Of a stretch of DNA of 64,000 nt, positions 37,673 to 49,552 are shown piece after piece. A program made the position numbers and the translations under genes. Below the pieces are notes generated by a model. It saw only the letters and a list, made by a program, of their open reading frames with translations, was not told the origin of the DNA and searched no databases. Source of the DNA: Varanus komodoensis (lineage: Eukaryota; Chordata; Lepidosauria; Squamata; Varanidae); the NCBI RefSeq assembly GCF_004798865.1, contig NW_025335440.1, positions 5,025,981-5,089,980 on the forward strand. The letters are read 5' to 3'. Within the stretch, counting starts at the first letter, position 1; every line of letters starts with the position of its first letter.

Positions 37673-38009
37673 GGAGTCCTGACTGTTCTAAAGACATTTG
37701 TGTGTCCACTTCTATTATTTCCTTCTGGGGGATGGTTGGCCTTGGGATTATCAGTTGCTTATTTGTCTTGGAAAACAACTGTGGAGGACAAAGCTATGCC
37801 TGTTAATCCATTTTGCAACCACCGTGGAGTTACCTGATTTCAGTGGGCCTATCAAAAGTTCTTATCTGTTTACACCTTCAAGCACTCTCCCCATTGTACC
37901 ACTAGAGTTTAAGACACTTCACCTTCAAGAACTACTTAAGAAACAAAGATTAACTAATCTCCCCATGGCCCCAGTGGATAATTTGGGTAGCATCTGGTCC
38001 CTAGGAGTT

Positions 38010-38311
38010 TGTATAGTAGAAAAACAATTGGGTAGAGACCTGTTCTCCCCTGCAGAGGAAGGCAGGACATGCTCCAACGGGGAACCAAGGTTCCATTTAG
38101 ATGCCAGGAAGCACTTCCTGACAGTCAGGATCCCGAGGGTGTGGAATGGGCTTCCACGAGAGGTCGTTGAGGCCCCATCGGTGCGGGTGTTCAAGAATAG
38201 GCTGGACATGCACATGGCGGGCATGTCGTGAGCGGAGCCAGCAGGAGCCAGGGGTCAGACTAGATGGCCCGGGAGACCCCTTCTGACTCACTCTGTTTCT
38301 ATGTTTCTATG
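38010..38311 (+). mobile_element. CR1 LINE 3' end with tttctatg tail
   Basis: Translation RFHLDARKHFLTVRIPRVWN then GLPREVVEAPSVRVFKNRLD is the C-terminus of CR1 ORF2. The 3' end has tgactcactctgtttctatg and a second tttctatg copy, the CR1 terminal octamer. It lies about 340 bp right of the L1 copy. Confidence 0.85.
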
Positions 38312-38628
38312 TCTTGCCCATGGTGAGAAGAGGAACCTGAGTCCAGGAATGGTCACGAACTGGTCCCTATGCAAGTTTTAGAAGTTTAGAATGACAGCGG
38401 TCAAGGAATCACCATCACTAACTCATTAGGCCAACTTCTTAAACAGAACCCCCTCACATCCCTTCTTGCCTCTATTTCCTTTTGGGTTGCTAGCTGGGGA
38501 AAATGGGGATTGTAGTCTAACTCATCTAGAGGCCACCAGCTTGAAGAAGCCTGAATAAATTAAGCCGTACAGTAAGGAAAATAAAACCTCAGACTCACTT
38601 GCTATGAGGTAGAGCCAAGGTGTGCTTG

Positions 38629-39165
38629 TTTATTTATTTATTAAAACATTTTTATGCCGCCCCATTCGCCGAAGCCTCGGGGCGGCTTACAACAATAAGT
38701 TAAAAAATAATTATAACATTAAATTAAAAATATAAACATTAAATTAAAAATACAAAATACCAATATAAAATAAGCCGCCCTGGCCAGATAAAATCCAATA
38801 ATATTAACAATTAAAATGCCGCTTAAATAAAAAGGTCTTCGCCTGGCGCCGAAAAACAAATAACGACGGCGCCAGGCGGACCTCTCTGGGGAGCGCATTC
38901 CATAGATTGGGCGCCACCGCAGAGAAAGCCCTCCTCCGAGTACCCACCCTCCTGATTTCTTTCACGGAGGGCTCCTGGAGAAGGGCCTCTCCCACAGATC
39001 TCAAGGGGCAGGCGGGCATATATGGACGTAAGCGCTCCTTCAGGTAACCAGGACCCAAGCCGTTTAGGGCTTTATAGGTCATCACCAACACCTTGAATTT
39101 GGCCCAGACTTCAATGGGAAGCCAGTGAAGCTGACGGAGAACTGGAGTCATGTGAACATAACGCC
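38629..39165 (-). mobile_element. L2 LINE 3' end, first of two stacked copies
   Basis: The minus strand carries an open 115-codon C-terminal L2 frame: VLRQLHWLPIEVWAKFKVLV, TYKALNGLGPGYLKERL, RRRAFSAVAPNLWNALPREV, and FRRQAKTFLFKRHF. This is followed by the AT-rich L2 3'UTR with tttatgccgccccattcgcc on plus. The frame is intact in this portion, so the copy is fairly young. Confidence 0.88.
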
Positions 39166-39189
39166 CAGTCCCCGTCAGCAGCCTTACTT

Positions 39190-39640
39190 ACTGGATTTTT
39201 CCGCCTGCCCCATTAGCCACACAGCTCCCTGGGCAGGTTACATAAAACATTAAAAACACAATATTAAACACTTAATTAGATAACAATAAAAGCACACCCA
39301 TATCGCATTCTTAACAGAACCTACAATTACATGAAAGGCATAACCACACTACATATTAAAATAAGTCACCATTAAAACCAGACAACAATTAAAATATCAG
39401 TGAAATAATAAGGTCTTTGCCTGGCATCAAAAGAATATAAAGAGGGTGTCAGACAGACCTCTCGGGGAAGCTCATTCCAAAGTCAGGGTGCCACTCCCAA
39501 AAAGACCCTCCTTCTTGCAGCCACTCTCCTCATTTCCTGAGGAGGGGATCCTTCACATGCTGATCCAAGGGCCAGGTAGATTCATACAGGAAGAGCCGCT
39601 CCTTTTCCTGAGGTTATTTTAGTTCTGCTGTGGTACAGAA
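39190..39640 (-). mobile_element. L2 LINE 3' end, second stacked copy
   Basis: It starts a new 3'UTR right after the first copy, in the same orientation. The block aaggtctttgcctggcatca to agacctctcggggaagctca parallels the neighbour's aaggtcttcgcctggcgcc region. It is more decayed than the first. Confidence 0.78.
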
Positions 39641-40325
39641 AAGGAAAATGGGGTTAACGATGGTCCTTCTAACCATGTGTTAAACTGAGAACTCTTGCAC
39701 CTTCTCCAATAGATCCCAAATAACTTCTGTATTGAGGTGGTAGTATTATGTCGCATTGTTCAAAGGTTACGTACTCAACCGAATCTGTGGAGAGACCAGC
39801 TTTTCTAGAGTCCAGGAGGGGGCACCGGTCTACCACTCATGGAAGACGATTCTTCCTTGACTGACGGCAGCATCCAGGAAAGGATCGGGAATACCTGGAA
39901 TAGAAACAGAAGCTGATAAGGGAGCAAAACCCCCCAGAAAGTCCTTGGCCTGTGATGATGTTGTTAGCCCGGGATGTTCCTCTTCTCTGGAACACATGAA
40001 CTGGAACCATTCAGTCTGCCAGCTAAAACAACTTTTCTCTGAGAAGCCGGGTGGGATGCTGTGCTCCGAGGGAGGGCCTATCAACAGCTGGGTGGGGTGA
40101 GGGTGCACGGAGGGATGGCCGCGGGGCCACACTTCAGAAGGAGCTGCAAAGCCAGAGGGAAGTGGGTGTCCCAGCTGAACCAGAGGCACTGGGAGCTGGA
40201 AGCAGTTTTAAACCAAAATTAAACCAGATGTGTGGGACTACACGTCCCATAACACCCAGCCACCTGCATGCCCTCGTGGATGATGGAAGTTATAATACAG
40301 CACATCTGTACTGTAAAATTCTCTA

Positions 40326-40530
40326 CAGAGAGCCAGTGTGGTGCCGCGGTTACGTGTGCAAGGCTGGCACACAGCCAGGGAGCCGCTGGGTGACTCGGGG
40401 CCACTCTCGGCCAGACCCACCTCACAGCATCACTGCGAGAATAATACGGAGAGCAATAGGAGGAGGATGTCATCCGCTCTGAGCTGCTTAAAAAGGAAAA
40501 AAAACAGAATAGACACCTGATAAATAAAGA
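40326..40530 (+). mobile_element. tRNA-derived SINE with L2-like tail, copy E
   Basis: It has agagccagtgtggtgccgcg, gctgggtgactcggggccac, cccacctcacagcatcactg and a cagaatagacacctgataaa tail. It is internally deleted in the tRNA half. Confidence 0.8.
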
Positions 40531-41271
40531 CAATCTGTAGGGCACAAGGTCGAGGGCAGCTGCTGAGGAGCGATCAGGTTTAGAGGGAAAATGCAACATA
40601 CGGCTGGAGAAGGAGCTGGAACGGCAGGGTGGGCTCAGCCCTGCCATTGGGCAGTGGGGGGGAGGGCAGCCCTGGAAGCCCCCGGCCGTTCCTCGTGGCT
40701 TCCCCCACTGTTTCCACCTTTGCAGGACCAAGCTGTGTGTCCTCACAACCTGCCCGGGAGCATCTAACCCAGCTTCTGCCCTGGGCGGGGTCGAGAACCC
40801 TCTCCTCCTCCTAGCACTGAAGAAAGGTTCAGATGCCGGCCTGGTCAGTGTCCAGGTGGGGACGGAAGTAGCAGGGACCCCTGGTCATTTGTCTCAAGCA
40901 ACAAAAAATCTTGCGTGAGCCCTGGCCAAACCTGGCTGCAAGAGCAGAAATGCCAGAATGTGGATGGACTTGGTTGTTTGAGCAAGCAATGTGTGGGGCA
41001 GGACGGCCTTTTTGGACTGATTACATCTTGACTGGGGATCGGGGTAAAAATACTTTCCAAAAAGTAAACCAATTAGAGCTTGTAAGCTCCTGGAGGAACG
41101 TGTGCGATGTTTGCCGGTGCAGTCAAGGTATTGGATCAATTAACACGAAGAGTGCGATAAAAGCAACAACCCATTAACCACCTCAAAGGGGGTGCTGACT
41201 AGTCCTTCTGCCCGTGGTGGGCGACGTCCGCCCTTCAGCCAGCCATGGACGATCTGCTCTGCTATCACATT

Positions 41272-41665
41272 CTTCCATAGAACCGTGGAATAGTAGAGCT
41301 GGAAGGGGCCGGAGGGCCATCAGGTTCAGCCCCCTGCTCAGCGTAGGGCTCTGGCTGAAACCATCCCTCTCAGGTGGCTGTCCAGTCGCGCTTTGAATGC
41401 CTCCAGTGTGGGAGCACCACAACCGCCCTAGATGATTGGTTCTACTCTTGTACTGCTCTGACATTCAGGAATTTTTTTTCCTGATAGCTAGCCAGAATCT
41501 GACGGCCTGTAACATAAGCCATTATTCCTTGTCCTCCGAGATGATCAAGAAGAGATCTTGCCTTTACTCCTTGTGACAGCCTTTCAAGTATGTGTAGAGT
41601 GCTATCATATCACCCCTCAGTCTCCCCTTTTTCTGAGCTCTTCTGAGCATGCCCTGTTCTTTCTG
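41272..41665 (-). mobile_element. CR1 LINE 3' end
   Basis: Antisense CR1 3' terminus: tagagctggaaggggccgga, then a decayed 3' region ending near tgagcatgccctgttctttc. The tail motif ggttctatgg lies at the left. It is non-coding. Confidence 0.8.
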
Positions 41666-43328
41666 TGAGTAAAGCAGGTTCTAGGATGAAAGGAAAAAGC
41701 AGACACAGAAAATCTGTGTTAGTGCTCACAGCTTTTGCACAAAACTTACTTCCTCCAGCAGAGCAGGTAGCCTGGAGAGTGCTCAAGACCTGTGCTTCGG
41801 GGGGGCAGCTGGGCCAGCTTCAAGACGGCTGGCATTTGATGGGCACAGCTCAGCTTCTTTGTCTTCTCCAGTTCTAAGGGGCTGAACTGATTTCATAGTA
41901 TTCATTTATTCCTGGTGTTTACAGACAATATTTGCAAACATTTCAAAAGATAAATAAAAACAATCCATCAGTGCCAAAACTCATACCGTTAAACCAGTAA
42001 AACAAAACCAAAATTTAAATATGTTCAGCCACAGGAAGGAATTCCTGAGTAACTGTGGCCGCCATTTCTGGTCTGAACAGCATGAGGGCAAACAGTGTGA
42101 AATATTGTTCCTCCTTCGGATCATATGTTATCTGACACAGCTCTCAGAGAGAGGATTTAAAGTCTACTGTGCCTTCCATGAGCACATGGAGTACCTGCAT
42201 CCCAAGTACTCAATTATAAAGCACTTTTTATGGACAGAGGCTTTCCTGTCTGCAGTTTAAACAGATGCATGTCAGGCAGAAATCAAGAGGTGCTCTTTCT
42301 CCCCTCACTGCACCTGTTAAATGTCTACCTGTCATATGTAATTTTTTTAACCAGGCTGCTTTGTGCTAGGGTGGCAAAACCATGGCAGAGAGTTTCAAAA
42401 ATGATAGACGCTCGGAACACTGCACCTATTTCATGCAGTAGCTATAAACACAACTCTGTTTAATTCTAACTATATTTAGCTGGCCTCTGCTTAAGGACAG
42501 ATGAAGCTCCACTCCTGTCCAAAGAGATGCAACCAGAACAGAGATGGTGGCTGTAGAAGCTGAGGGACAGAGAATAGAGTCGTGTTCGTTTTGTCATTAC
42601 TAGATTTCATCTTTTGACTCCAACAGCCCCAAAAACAGCCTCTTGGAAAAGCACAGAATTTTAATTTCCAAAATATGCACTGTGTTTATCGGCTTTTTAT
42701 ACCCCAAGCCAGCAATTGTGTTAATCTTATACGCCTACCATTGGTTTTGTGTTTTCCTTTTTGTTATGGAAAAAAAGAGGCACAGGAAAGTGCGTGTGCA
42801 GGATGGGGGAGTAGAGCTGAAGTCTGAGAAGAACACAACAAATCAAAGATCGAGATCAACATCAGACACGCAGACCGAGGCAGGCAAGTTCGTGGCTACG
42901 GAGCAGATCTGCATGACTAACATGCCTTTTTTCCTACTCAAAAGGCAGCTCTCCTGGCACAGACCCTGCTTTGCAGGGGCAGGGGAGCCTCTGGGCAGGT
43001 ACCCCCAAGCCAAAGTCAGACATCCAAGCATAGGGGTAACTCCCCCACAACAGCCACCCCCTTCTTCTGCGATGCCTGCAACCTCGACAGCCCGTAGGGA
43101 TGGCGTACGCCAGCCCTTTTCTCATGGTGAGAGCAGCACGGCCCAGACAAACCTGGGGCATCCTTTAGCCTGAGGAGATGCTCTTGGGGACCATTGCCCA
43201 GTGGTGGGGGGAGGGGAGGCAGTGGCAAAGGGGAGGCGCCAAAGCAACAGCATCTGGTAGCTTAAAGCTCACACTGCCAGGCCTTGGGAGAGGCATGTCA
43301 GCCTTTTAAAATGGAGGAAAGCTTGCAC
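41666..43328. other. Intergenic stretch without recognised gene
   Basis: The longest open frames here (under 180 codons) show no family resemblance. It is probably unique intergenic DNA. Confidence 0.55.
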
Positions 43329-43333
43329 AAAAG

Positions 43334-43772
43334 TGTCAGCATCTGGGGCGAGGGCAGCTGACTGGGACCCAGGTAGACAAGGAGAGACAAGTCCAATGCA
43401 CAGTCCAAGGTCAAGCCAGAATGAAATACACAAAACAAGCCCATAGAGAGGGGTAGCGTAGTCCAGAGCGAGCCAAAGGTCAGAGAACCAAGGAAGGCAG
43501 ACCAGTCGGAGAGGGAGGGAGGAGCAGATCAGAGGCAGGGCACTGGAGCCGACTAGGAATGGCTTCACCAACACCAGGACACCTTCAGTGCCAAGGCAGC
43601 TTCTGAGGGGAAGAGCTGGCTCTTCTATAGCGCTTCCCCAGGGCTGCCCAGGTGGAACTCCAGGAGCCCTGGCAGTCGCAGTGGACTGAGGCCAGAATCG
43701 TGCAACCACCAGAGCTGCTCTGCCCACCCTTGGCCAGCAGAGGGAGCCCTGAAGCTGCCTCGGGTCTTGACA
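43334..43772 (-). mobile_element. Solo LTR (439 bp) of an LTR retroelement, fossil
   Basis: On either strand it begins TGTC and ends GACA, and it is flanked by a 5-bp direct repeat aaaag at 43,329-43,333 and 43,773-43,777. No internal coding region is present, so it is a solo LTR left by recombination. It is related to a second copy at 51.06-51.56 kb (shared cctgaagctgcc and gccctggcag blocks, shared short caaggtca-type repeats). Family (Gypsy or ERV) and orientation are undecided. Confidence 0.7.
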
Positions 43773-44359
43773 AAAAGCTGGAAAACTCCCCAAGTGCTCC
43801 ATGATTGAAGGAAGGGAAGGCCACGAGCATCAGGGAAACCCAGAGGGCTGGCTTAGGACCCTGGGACAGAGGTGCTGTACCCTTGTTTCCTTGGTCCAAG
43901 TCTGATCTTTTACCTATTAACAAGTCCAAAAATCACATGCTGTGATAAATTGGTCGGCTTGTAAGGTGCCTCAACACTGTTGATTGTGTTTAACCTGCTA
44001 TTGTTTATTTATGCTATATATTTATTGCTTTTCTAATCTGTGCAATAGCACATGGTCCATGCGCCAGTTGCAAACACTTCCCACTCCAGGTGGTGGTTGC
44101 TTCTGGTTCATGTCAGGCTGAAATGCCCACTTCATTCCCGTCTCCCTCGTCATGGAGGAATGCACGGTGTCGCTCTTTAAATTGCAATAATCACTCAGAC
44201 TGTGAATCTGCGCTGTAAATGAGTATGTCTAGGTGTTATGCAGATGACCATCCCCTTATTTTCATGGGGGAGTGTGGCATTTCCTCTTCTTGGGTGATTC
44301 CAAAGGAGCCACCTTCGGTGCCTCAAAAGCAGGGAGTTTGTGGCAGGTTAAATCTCAGG

Positions 44360-44992
44360 CAAATGGTTGGGGAAGAAATGGAGGTAGTGACAGATTTTGT
44401 TTTCCTGGGCTCCAAGATCACCACAGATGGGGACTGCAGCCAAGAAATCAAAAGACGCTTGCTCCTGGGGAGGAAAGCGATGGCAAATCTAGACAGCATA
44501 TTAAAAAGCAGAGACATCACCCTGCCAACAAAAGTGCGTATAGTCAAGGCTATGGTTTTCCCAGTTGCAATGCATGGCTGTGAAAGCTGGACCATAAGGA
44601 AGGCTGAGTGCCAAAGAATTGAGGCCTTTGAATTGTGGTGCTGCAGGAGACTCCTGCGAGTCCCTTGGACTGCAAGGCGATCAAACCGGTCAGTCCTAGA
44701 GGAGATCAACCCTGACTGCTCTTTAGAAGGTCAGATACTGAAGATGAAACTCAAATACTTTGGCCACCTGATGAGAAGGAAGGACTCCCTGGAGAAGAGC
44801 CTGATGCTGGGAACAGTAGATGGCAAAAGAAGAAGGGGACAGCAGAGGATGAGGTGGCTGGATGGAGTCACTAAAGCAGTCGGCGTGAGCTTAGGTGGAC
44901 TCCAGGGGATGGTGGAGGACAGGTAGGCCTGGAGGAATGTTGTCCATGGGGTTGCAATGGGTCAGACATGACTTCGTGACTAACAACAACAA
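44360..44992 (+). mobile_element. Bov-B (RTE) LINE 3' end, copy 2
   Basis: It has the same 3' segment as the 28-kb copy, starting slightly further upstream (EEMEVVTDFVFLGSKIT). FELWCCRRLLRVPW here, against FELCWRRLLRVPW in copy 1, shows a 3-base length difference. The frame stops at GMVEDR before the element end. It ends gactaacaacaacaa. It lies on the same strand as copy 1. Confidence 0.93.
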
Positions 44993-45102
44993 AGTCTCAG
45001 AAACGTATTGTGGCACAAACATTTGTGTAACACACATGCATGCACATTGGACAAAGAGTCCAGTGAAAAATCCGACCCAGTCCGGGGGAAATCCAATCAG
45101 TG

Positions 45103-45103
<1 letters not shown>

Positions 45104-45140
<37 letters not shown>
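45104..45140. repeat. (GT)n microsatellite
   Basis: About 18 uninterrupted GT units lie just after Bov-B copy 2. Confidence 0.98.
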
Positions 45141-45141
<1 letters not shown>

Positions 45142-48100
45142 TGAGAAAGAAAGAGGGTCCCACTGGCTCCAGAACTGGCAATGAGAAGAAAACAATGTGC
45201 CATGTAGTTTGGACCTGCCTGAGTGGCTTCGTTCTCTGCATGAGGATGGGGAGAGGGGCTTGCGCTGAGCCCTCAGCTTGCCTTGGGCTACTCAGCCAAA
45301 GTTTCTTTGCTCCCTTTGTTCCCTCCTTCCGCCCAGCCGTTCAGCACAGAGATGCTTCCCTTTGAGTCTTTCCCCAGGCCTGACTTGTTTTCTGCATTGT
45401 TCCCTGACCTCCACTTGCCTTTGTTTGGAGGAATGAACCCTTCTCCAAACAAATGTGCCTAATCATCTAACCATCCATCAGCACTCTGCTATGGGATGAC
45501 GAAACCCATGTTTTTCCTCCTGCAAAGGTCTTAAGAGGCTTAGAGTCCTTTGGCTGCCAAACAAGGCCACTTTGAGGAGCGGAAGAGCCACCCAGAAACC
45601 CACCCAATGTCCTGTCGTCTCATCCAGCGCGATGTAAGCTGGTCTTCGCCTCCCTTCTTGATTGGCATGGGCCAGCGGCTTTGCTCTGATCTTCTCGGTC
45701 CCAGGCAATGGGTGTTTTTGCATGATTCCTCCGTGGGAGGAAAAATCCCTTTTGTCGTCCTTCACCCACTTCTCCTTGCAGCCACTTTGCTTTGTTCTGT
45801 GTTCAAGCGGTGCATGAGCCCTCCTTGGGGTGTTCTTCCCACCCACTTCCAATCACGGTGCTCTCCCTTAGGGCCTTTGTAACCCTGCTGAAGTTTGAGT
45901 CATGGGAAATGCTATTCAGGGGCCTCCAGGACAAGGCTAAGGAAGCAGCAAAAGGAAGAAGCTGCCCCTGCCTTTGTCGCCCTTCTTAGCATCACGCAAT
46001 GATAGATCACAAGCTACTCCAGTCAAGTTAAAATTGGAGAACGTAGTGAAGACCAAGAAAGGAAGCCCAAAAGCACACAATGCCTAGCCTTGCTGGGACT
46101 AACTTTCAGCGCCAAGATCAAACCCCGAGATAACTGGGTCGGATTTTGAACACATAAACAGTAAGTAATCACAATTGGTTTCCACATCTCTGGGATTTTG
46201 GAAGATGTTAGAAGGTAGGAATGATATGTGAACCAGATGGATTGATGGAAAACGGCCACGACAATACCCAGCTGAAGCTCTGTACGCAGCCATGAGCCCC
46301 AGAGTACCTTGCAGCTAAAGGCGTGCAAGCCTGGCTGGAGACACCATGGTGGGCGAGGTGAAGGTCATGGGCTGAGGGCAAGGCATGGAGATGGCAAGTC
46401 TCCAGTTCAATACACAGAGTGTCCCCATTCAAAGGATTCCCAGCAGCCAGCACGGATTCCAAGTTGCAAGAATGTGAAAGACCCTGCACTGAAGACCTGC
46501 AGTCCAGTGCCAGCAACCCTGGGCCAGAGGGACCAACCTACCCTAAGTCAGCGGCATCTGCCAAGCATGACTAACCAGGAATGATCCAGCCATGGGTGGT
46601 GGGCTGAATGTGCCTTTCCTTCCCCCTTCCCCCAGGCCACTCACAGGGTAAGCTGACCAACCATAAACCTTGGTCCCACACCAATCACCTCGCTCAGTTT
46701 GCCACTGTACGCAGGCCACTGTCAAGGAGCCACGTGTTCCATGATTGTGTTGCACACCCGTGTTGCTTTTCGAGGACACAGAATGGAACTACCTCAATAT
46801 CCCATTTTTTAAAGCTAGTTTCTAGCCACCACAGCCTATTTGGAAGCATTTGTATAATGCCTGGTGAAATGTCAGAACTGACTAGAACGTCAACAGAAAG
46901 AGTGTTGCGCTTTCACCCAGCACCTTTACTAATAGGAGGGGATAGGCAAAAATTAGAAAATGAGCCCAGGTAGTGTAATTTATACCACTTGTGTAAATGA
47001 ATACATAACTTGAGAGCCCACAAAACCTTTATCTTCTCAGCTAGTCATGTGTGGCCTAGCGACCACATAACACAAGTATTAAGAGGGCGAACTTGGTTTC
47101 CAGAGCCATTCTGGGCTCAGTTCAAAGTGCTGGTTTTAACCTCGAAAGCCATAAAAGGCCCGGGCAACTATGCAAAGATGCCAACCCTCTGTGTTAATGC
47201 AAGATGCTGATTTATCCAGCTTTGTTTTTAAAGGGGCCGCTTGTGCACAGCTTTGCTCTCATTCTCACCAGCTCCGGCGTGCGAAAGAGCAGAGTCCTGC
47301 CTGTGCTTTACTCTGCGCACAAATGCCCCTGCCTTCCCAAGGGTTAAACGCCTCCTTGCGCATCCAAATATCTTGTCCTGGCTTTCATGACTGAAGCTTC
47401 CTGATTTACCAGAAGGCTTTCTTTCCATCTGTAGGAGAAAAGGACAGGCTTTCTCTCTGTCTGTTACCATAACAAACTCCAGGGACCATAAATCTAGCCT
47501 GCTGCTCGGTCATTGTACAGGGTCCGGTTTGTTGTTTGCGCAGTTTTGGTAGGGACTGTAAATAACAGCGATGGTGGTGGGGAAAGGGAGCCTGCACTGC
47601 GGTCTGAGGTCAGGTTCACATTCACCTCCCATCCCTTGCATTTTCCACAGCTCCTAGCACACAGTTTAGAATCACAACAAGCGGGGTTTTCATTGCGGTC
47701 ACCCCCTGCTTGCTTTTTATGAGCATCTCGAAGAATAGGCCCTTTGTTGAGTTTCTATGGGTCTGTATTGAGACAACAGTCAAAGGGTTAAGTGAATACA
47801 ACAGCACATTAATAGGGGGCGGATTAAGACATTCCAGAACTGCAAACCCACCAGAAGGACAAGACCGGGCGGGATGGGGTGGAGTCAGCAAGCAGGTTGT
47901 TTAATCCAGTGTGAAGAGGACTGTACTTTGCTCGGGTGGAGGTTCAGTCCCTGGTGTGTCCTCCGAAAAGGTGGAACAAGGGAGAACTATGATCCGTTTT
48001 TGCTCTTCTCTGAATGTTACTACACAACTCTGAGGAAAAAATCTGTGTGAGTTACCGGGAATTGACTGCAAAGTTGTACGTGTTTGAGGAAATGGCACAT

Positions 48101-49133
48101 GTTAAGAGGAAGACTTGTTCGAATGCAAACTGATGTGGAAATTGTTCAGGGAAATGCCATGACTGTAGAATGCAAAATGCAGGTCTGGATTCTCACGTTC
48201 TCATTTAAGGGCCCAGTCCTTCCCCAGGTGGCATCCGTGCAATTCCCAGAGGGTCTCCCACTGAGTCCATGGGCAGACTTGCTTGATTCTCGCACAGCGG
48301 CTGAACCTCATGTGCTCTTCCGACCCATCCTTCTTCCAGTAATGAATTTGGGCAGAAATGCAGTAGGAGTAGGCTGGGAACGGGAGCAGGTACCCCTTGG
48401 CTGCTGAAGGGCTTAGCCCAGCTCCTCTCCTTTGTGCAGGGTGGGCAAAAGGATACAGGGAGCCTTGTACGCACAACGCCTCGAAGGCACAAGGCACAAT
48501 AACTGGGTCAGGAAGTGCATGGCGTGCTGGCTGAGAATGGATTGGGGGCAAGAAAATCCCGTTTGGAGCAGCTGTGTCTAAGCCAAGATGATAATCAACT
48601 TGCGTCGGGAAGGAAAGAGACGCCCCCAATGGAGAAGACACAAGGAAACGTCTCCCTCAGTAAAGTGGGTACTTCTTTGGAATGCATCCAGAGCAAGCCC
48701 ATAGATGTGAGCAAAACGTTGAGCTGGTACGCGAGATCATCGTGTTTCTGGAGGAGGAGATCTGGGCATGGCAACGTGCATGTCTAGGCTGTGATTTTCC
48801 CATTAAAGTCCTGTCCCATTAATGTACAGGCTGCACTCCAAAAAACGCAGCTGGGGTGAAAAGCTGCCGCCGCCGATGTTGGGAAGGAAAGGGGCAGTTG
48901 CTCTTGGCAGGACTTTCAAGGTCAGGGAGATTCAGATTCTTCAGATGGGGGGACGTGGCCTCCGGATATCGAGATGGAAAAGCCGAAGGGCTTATCTCAA
49001 GGCCGTTCTCCGCAGCTGCTCAGGTGGGCGCTCAGAAGAGCCAGGAGCTACAACTTCAGGGAGTGGGTGTGGGAGAGGAGCTCCGGAGCGGCCGAGCCTG
49101 GGGCGATCCTTGATGCCGTAACATGGCAGCGAG
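45141..49133. other. Intergenic stretch, no MFSD2A exon found
   Basis: Apart from a short L2 piece at 47.1 kb I see no repeat or gene. I read it on the minus strand for the missing MFSD2A exons and found none. Confidence 0.55.
47085..47175 (+). mobile_element. L2-like LINE fragment
   Basis: The stretch ggctcagttcaaagtgctgg then cgaaagccataaaaggcccg matches the L2 AQFKVL..T.KAI.G motif. It is very short. Confidence 0.5.
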
Positions 49134-49380
49134 GGAGAAGGGCCAGCAAATGAGCGGACCAGCCACCTCCAAAGGCGCCCTCCCAGGAGTGGGCCCAGGC
49201 CTACTCAGAAGGAGGGTTCTTGGGAGTAGTTGCTGAACTGGGTTCCGCAAACTGCTCTGTGCATGCTCAGAGACATCCTCTGTGTTGATTCAGCTGACTG
49301 GATGTACACTAGAGAATAATGAACTTTTGCCTAAATGGTCTGTTTTGAAAGTGCAAAGGGAGAAACAGCTGCTGACAGTC
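49134..49380 (+). repeat. Unidentified dispersed repeat, copy A
   Basis: It aligns end to end with 58,670-58,904 in the same orientation: both run from gagaagggccagc, through gggttcttgg, gctctgtgcatgctcagaga, ctggatgtac and gtgcaaag, to ctgacagtc. There is no coding content, no clear inverted ends and no tail. I could not assign it to a known family. Confidence 0.7.
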
Positions 49381-49552
49381 GTTGCTTTCAGGTGTTATTT
49401 ATAGGTTATAGTACGCTGGTCTTATATCAACCACACTGGCTTCCAGTTTGCTTCCAGGCACAATCCAAATGCTGCTATAAAGCCGAGGAAACTGGGGGCA
49501 AAGATTTCTGGAAGACTGCTGTGCCTCACGTGCACCTCTCTTCCGTTTGGTC

